A stretch of DNA of 64,000 nt, taken from NCBI RefSeq assembly GCF_000189635.1, contig NW_002476544.1, forward strand, positions 620,001 through 684,000. Reading direction: 5' to 3'. Below the pieces are notes generated by a model. The model ran no database searches. It was given only the letters and a program-made list of their open reading frames with translations, and had not been told where the DNA came from. Source of the DNA: Tetrahymena thermophila SB210 (lineage: Eukaryota; Ciliophora; Oligohymenophorea; Hymenostomatida; Tetrahymenidae). This document shows positions 62,580 through 64,000 of the stretch, piece after piece. The stretch's first letter is position 1. The number at the start of each line of letters is the position of its first letter. Position numbers and translations under genes: made by a program.

Positions 62580-64000
62580 AACAGAATCAAACTTTTTATA
62601 AAAATTATTAATTTTTGATGTATATATCTATCTATCTATTTATAAATTTTGCATAAATTAATAATTATATTAAAATAAAATAATTTAATAAATCTTTTTT
62701 GTATAAAAACTAACCTAATAATTAAAAAGCAAATTTGAAAATTTATTCTTTTACCATTTTGAAGAGAACAAAATACTATATTTACTCTAACTTAAAAAGT
62801 TTCTAATTTAAAACCTTTGTTCTGTTTTAATGAGGAAATTTTTTTAAAGAATGAGGTACTAGTCTAATTGAAAAATTGGCTCTGCTATAACATATTTATT
62901 TATTTCAACCATAAGAAAGAATTCGTTGAAGCCTGGAAAACACCAAATTTTTCTTGTATCTAAAAATAAATGAAATTAACAAATATGCTTAAACTAAAAA
63001 ATTAAAAAATATTATTTACAGTCAAACTTTAAAAAAAGTTTAATTTTTAAAATAATAATCTATGTAAAAAGAGTATCAGAAAAAATAATTTTATTATCGA
63101 TTAATTCTTAAATTAGGAAATAAATTCTTTCACCAAACCTCAATAGCAAGAAATCTTTCTCTTCATCAAATAGTTGGTATCAGAATACTGTAAAAAATGA
63201 TAAATTTTAAGTAAACAAAAAATATTGGTTTTGGCTGTAATTTAATACAAATGCCCTACAAATATAGATTATTTTTATTCCTTCCTCAAAGCATAAATTT
63301 ATCAATCTATTTCAGAAGAATACTTGCTGATTTCACTTAATAAATGGAAGAAAAATGAATATTATAGAAAGAAAATGATAAACCACGTACAATTAAATTA
63401 ACAATAACTATTTATTTTTTTTATTTCAGACATATGTATAAAATATTTTCCATTCTAAAAATATTTATGGGTTTTAAAATAAATACCATTTTTAAAAAAT
63501 TCATGTTAATTATGAATAGGTTTTTAAATATTCATACAATATTTAATTTTAAAAAATATGAATACCCTAGCTTTTATATTTTTGATTTTATCATATTAAA
63601 TTATTTACAAAATTTTCAAATTAAAATTATAAATGCAAGATAAAACAAACAAACAAATTCATATTATCTTAATAAAGTAGGTAATTAAAAGTAATTTTTT
63701 GCTTATAGGATAGATATTAATTATTTGATTATAATTTATCAAATATGATTTAATTATAATTACTAATAAAAAATAAATGGTCAAAATTAGTTTATGTGAT
63801 TTAAAGCTAAAAATCATAAAGTTAATTTTTTAACAGAAAAGATTTTTGAAATAAATTAATAATTTAAAAAAGTTGAAAAGCAAATAAATTGATTGAGACA
63901 GACAGACATACATACACAGTATTTTTAAACTAATGATTTTGATTTAAAATTGAATAGAGACAAGAAGTGATTAATTTATTTATATACATAATGAAATTAT
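62580..64000. other. AT-rich right end, with possible unresolved exons near 62860-63190
   Basis: Mostly low-complexity sequence, including a TCTA microsatellite at about 62626-62641. Two stretches are less AT-rich. Around 62860-62960 plus-strand translation gives EFVEAWKTPNFSC. At 63120-63193, after a possible acceptor, it gives KPQQQEIFLFIKQLV ending at TGA. I could not join them into a gene or fix the strand, so they are noted, not called. Confidence 0.35.

Noticed and set aside
62860-63193. Possible two-exon gene downstream of the channel
   Set aside because: Coding-like on either strand in short pieces, but no consistent phase, start codon or splice pair could be established.
63434-63643. 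Plus-strand open stretch near the right end
   Set aside because: Low-complexity Lys/Ile/Phe/Asn sequence with no family resemblance; typical of AT-rich noncoding DNA.
1-64000. Telomeric G4T2-type tracts, tRNA genes, rRNA genes or CRISPR arrays
   Set aside because: None recognised on reading; no GC-rich 70-90-bp islands with tRNA box features and no regularly spaced short direct repeats with unique spacers.

Overview
The window reads as nuclear DNA of a ciliate, most like Tetrahymena. It is extremely A+T-rich. Long reading frames run through hundreds of in-frame TAA and TAG codons, which must encode glutamine, and they end only at TGA. Starts sit in an A-rich AAAATG context. Introns are short, AT-rich and GT-AG, mostly 47-85 bp with a few of 350-530 bp. 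With only TGA as stop, conventional translation cuts most genes here into small pieces. All coding calls below use the ciliate code and were read by eye.

Left half (1 to about 34 kb): a head-to-tail array, all on the plus strand, of one unusual gene family. The complete member (23262-33686) encodes about 3,474 residues in one exon. In order it has a glutamine-rich coiled-coil region built of 81-residue tandem units, a P-loop GTPase-like domain, a very long helical region, a SecA-type two-lobed DEAD motor, and a C-terminal von Willebrand A (vWA) domain of the alpha-kinase type. Around it lie the vWA tail of another member at the left edge (1-419), an internally deleted copy with a frameshift (6040-7421), and a rearranged member (11166-15671) that keeps a 1,501-residue open frame but has coiled-coil repeats in place of the motor and vWA parts. 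The spacers hold at least two families of AT-rich repeats, a 100-base assembly gap (16521-16620), a frameshifted beta-carbonic anhydrase gene (8697-9487) and a relic of a pogo/Tigger-type transposase (about 20395-20645).

Right half (34 to 64 kb): ordinary single-copy genes with unique spacers. On the minus strand are a flavin amine oxidase (34226-35575), a small two-helix membrane protein (38178-38828), a six-exon protein with two cyclic-nucleotide-binding domains (39920-42873), a divergent small GTPase (44001-44843), an Asn/Gln-rich coiled-coil protein (46017-48098) and a nine-exon NT-C2/coiled-coil protein (50318-53324). Divergently transcribed on the plus strand is a four-exon cyclic-nucleotide-gated-type potassium channel of about 2,161 residues (55284-62579).

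The GTPase/SecA-motor/vWA family is the strongest candidate for something undescribed. It is a bacterial-type translocase motor fused to eukaryote-style signalling domains, in an array that is visibly duplicating, deleting and shuffling. Its function cannot be read from sequence alone.
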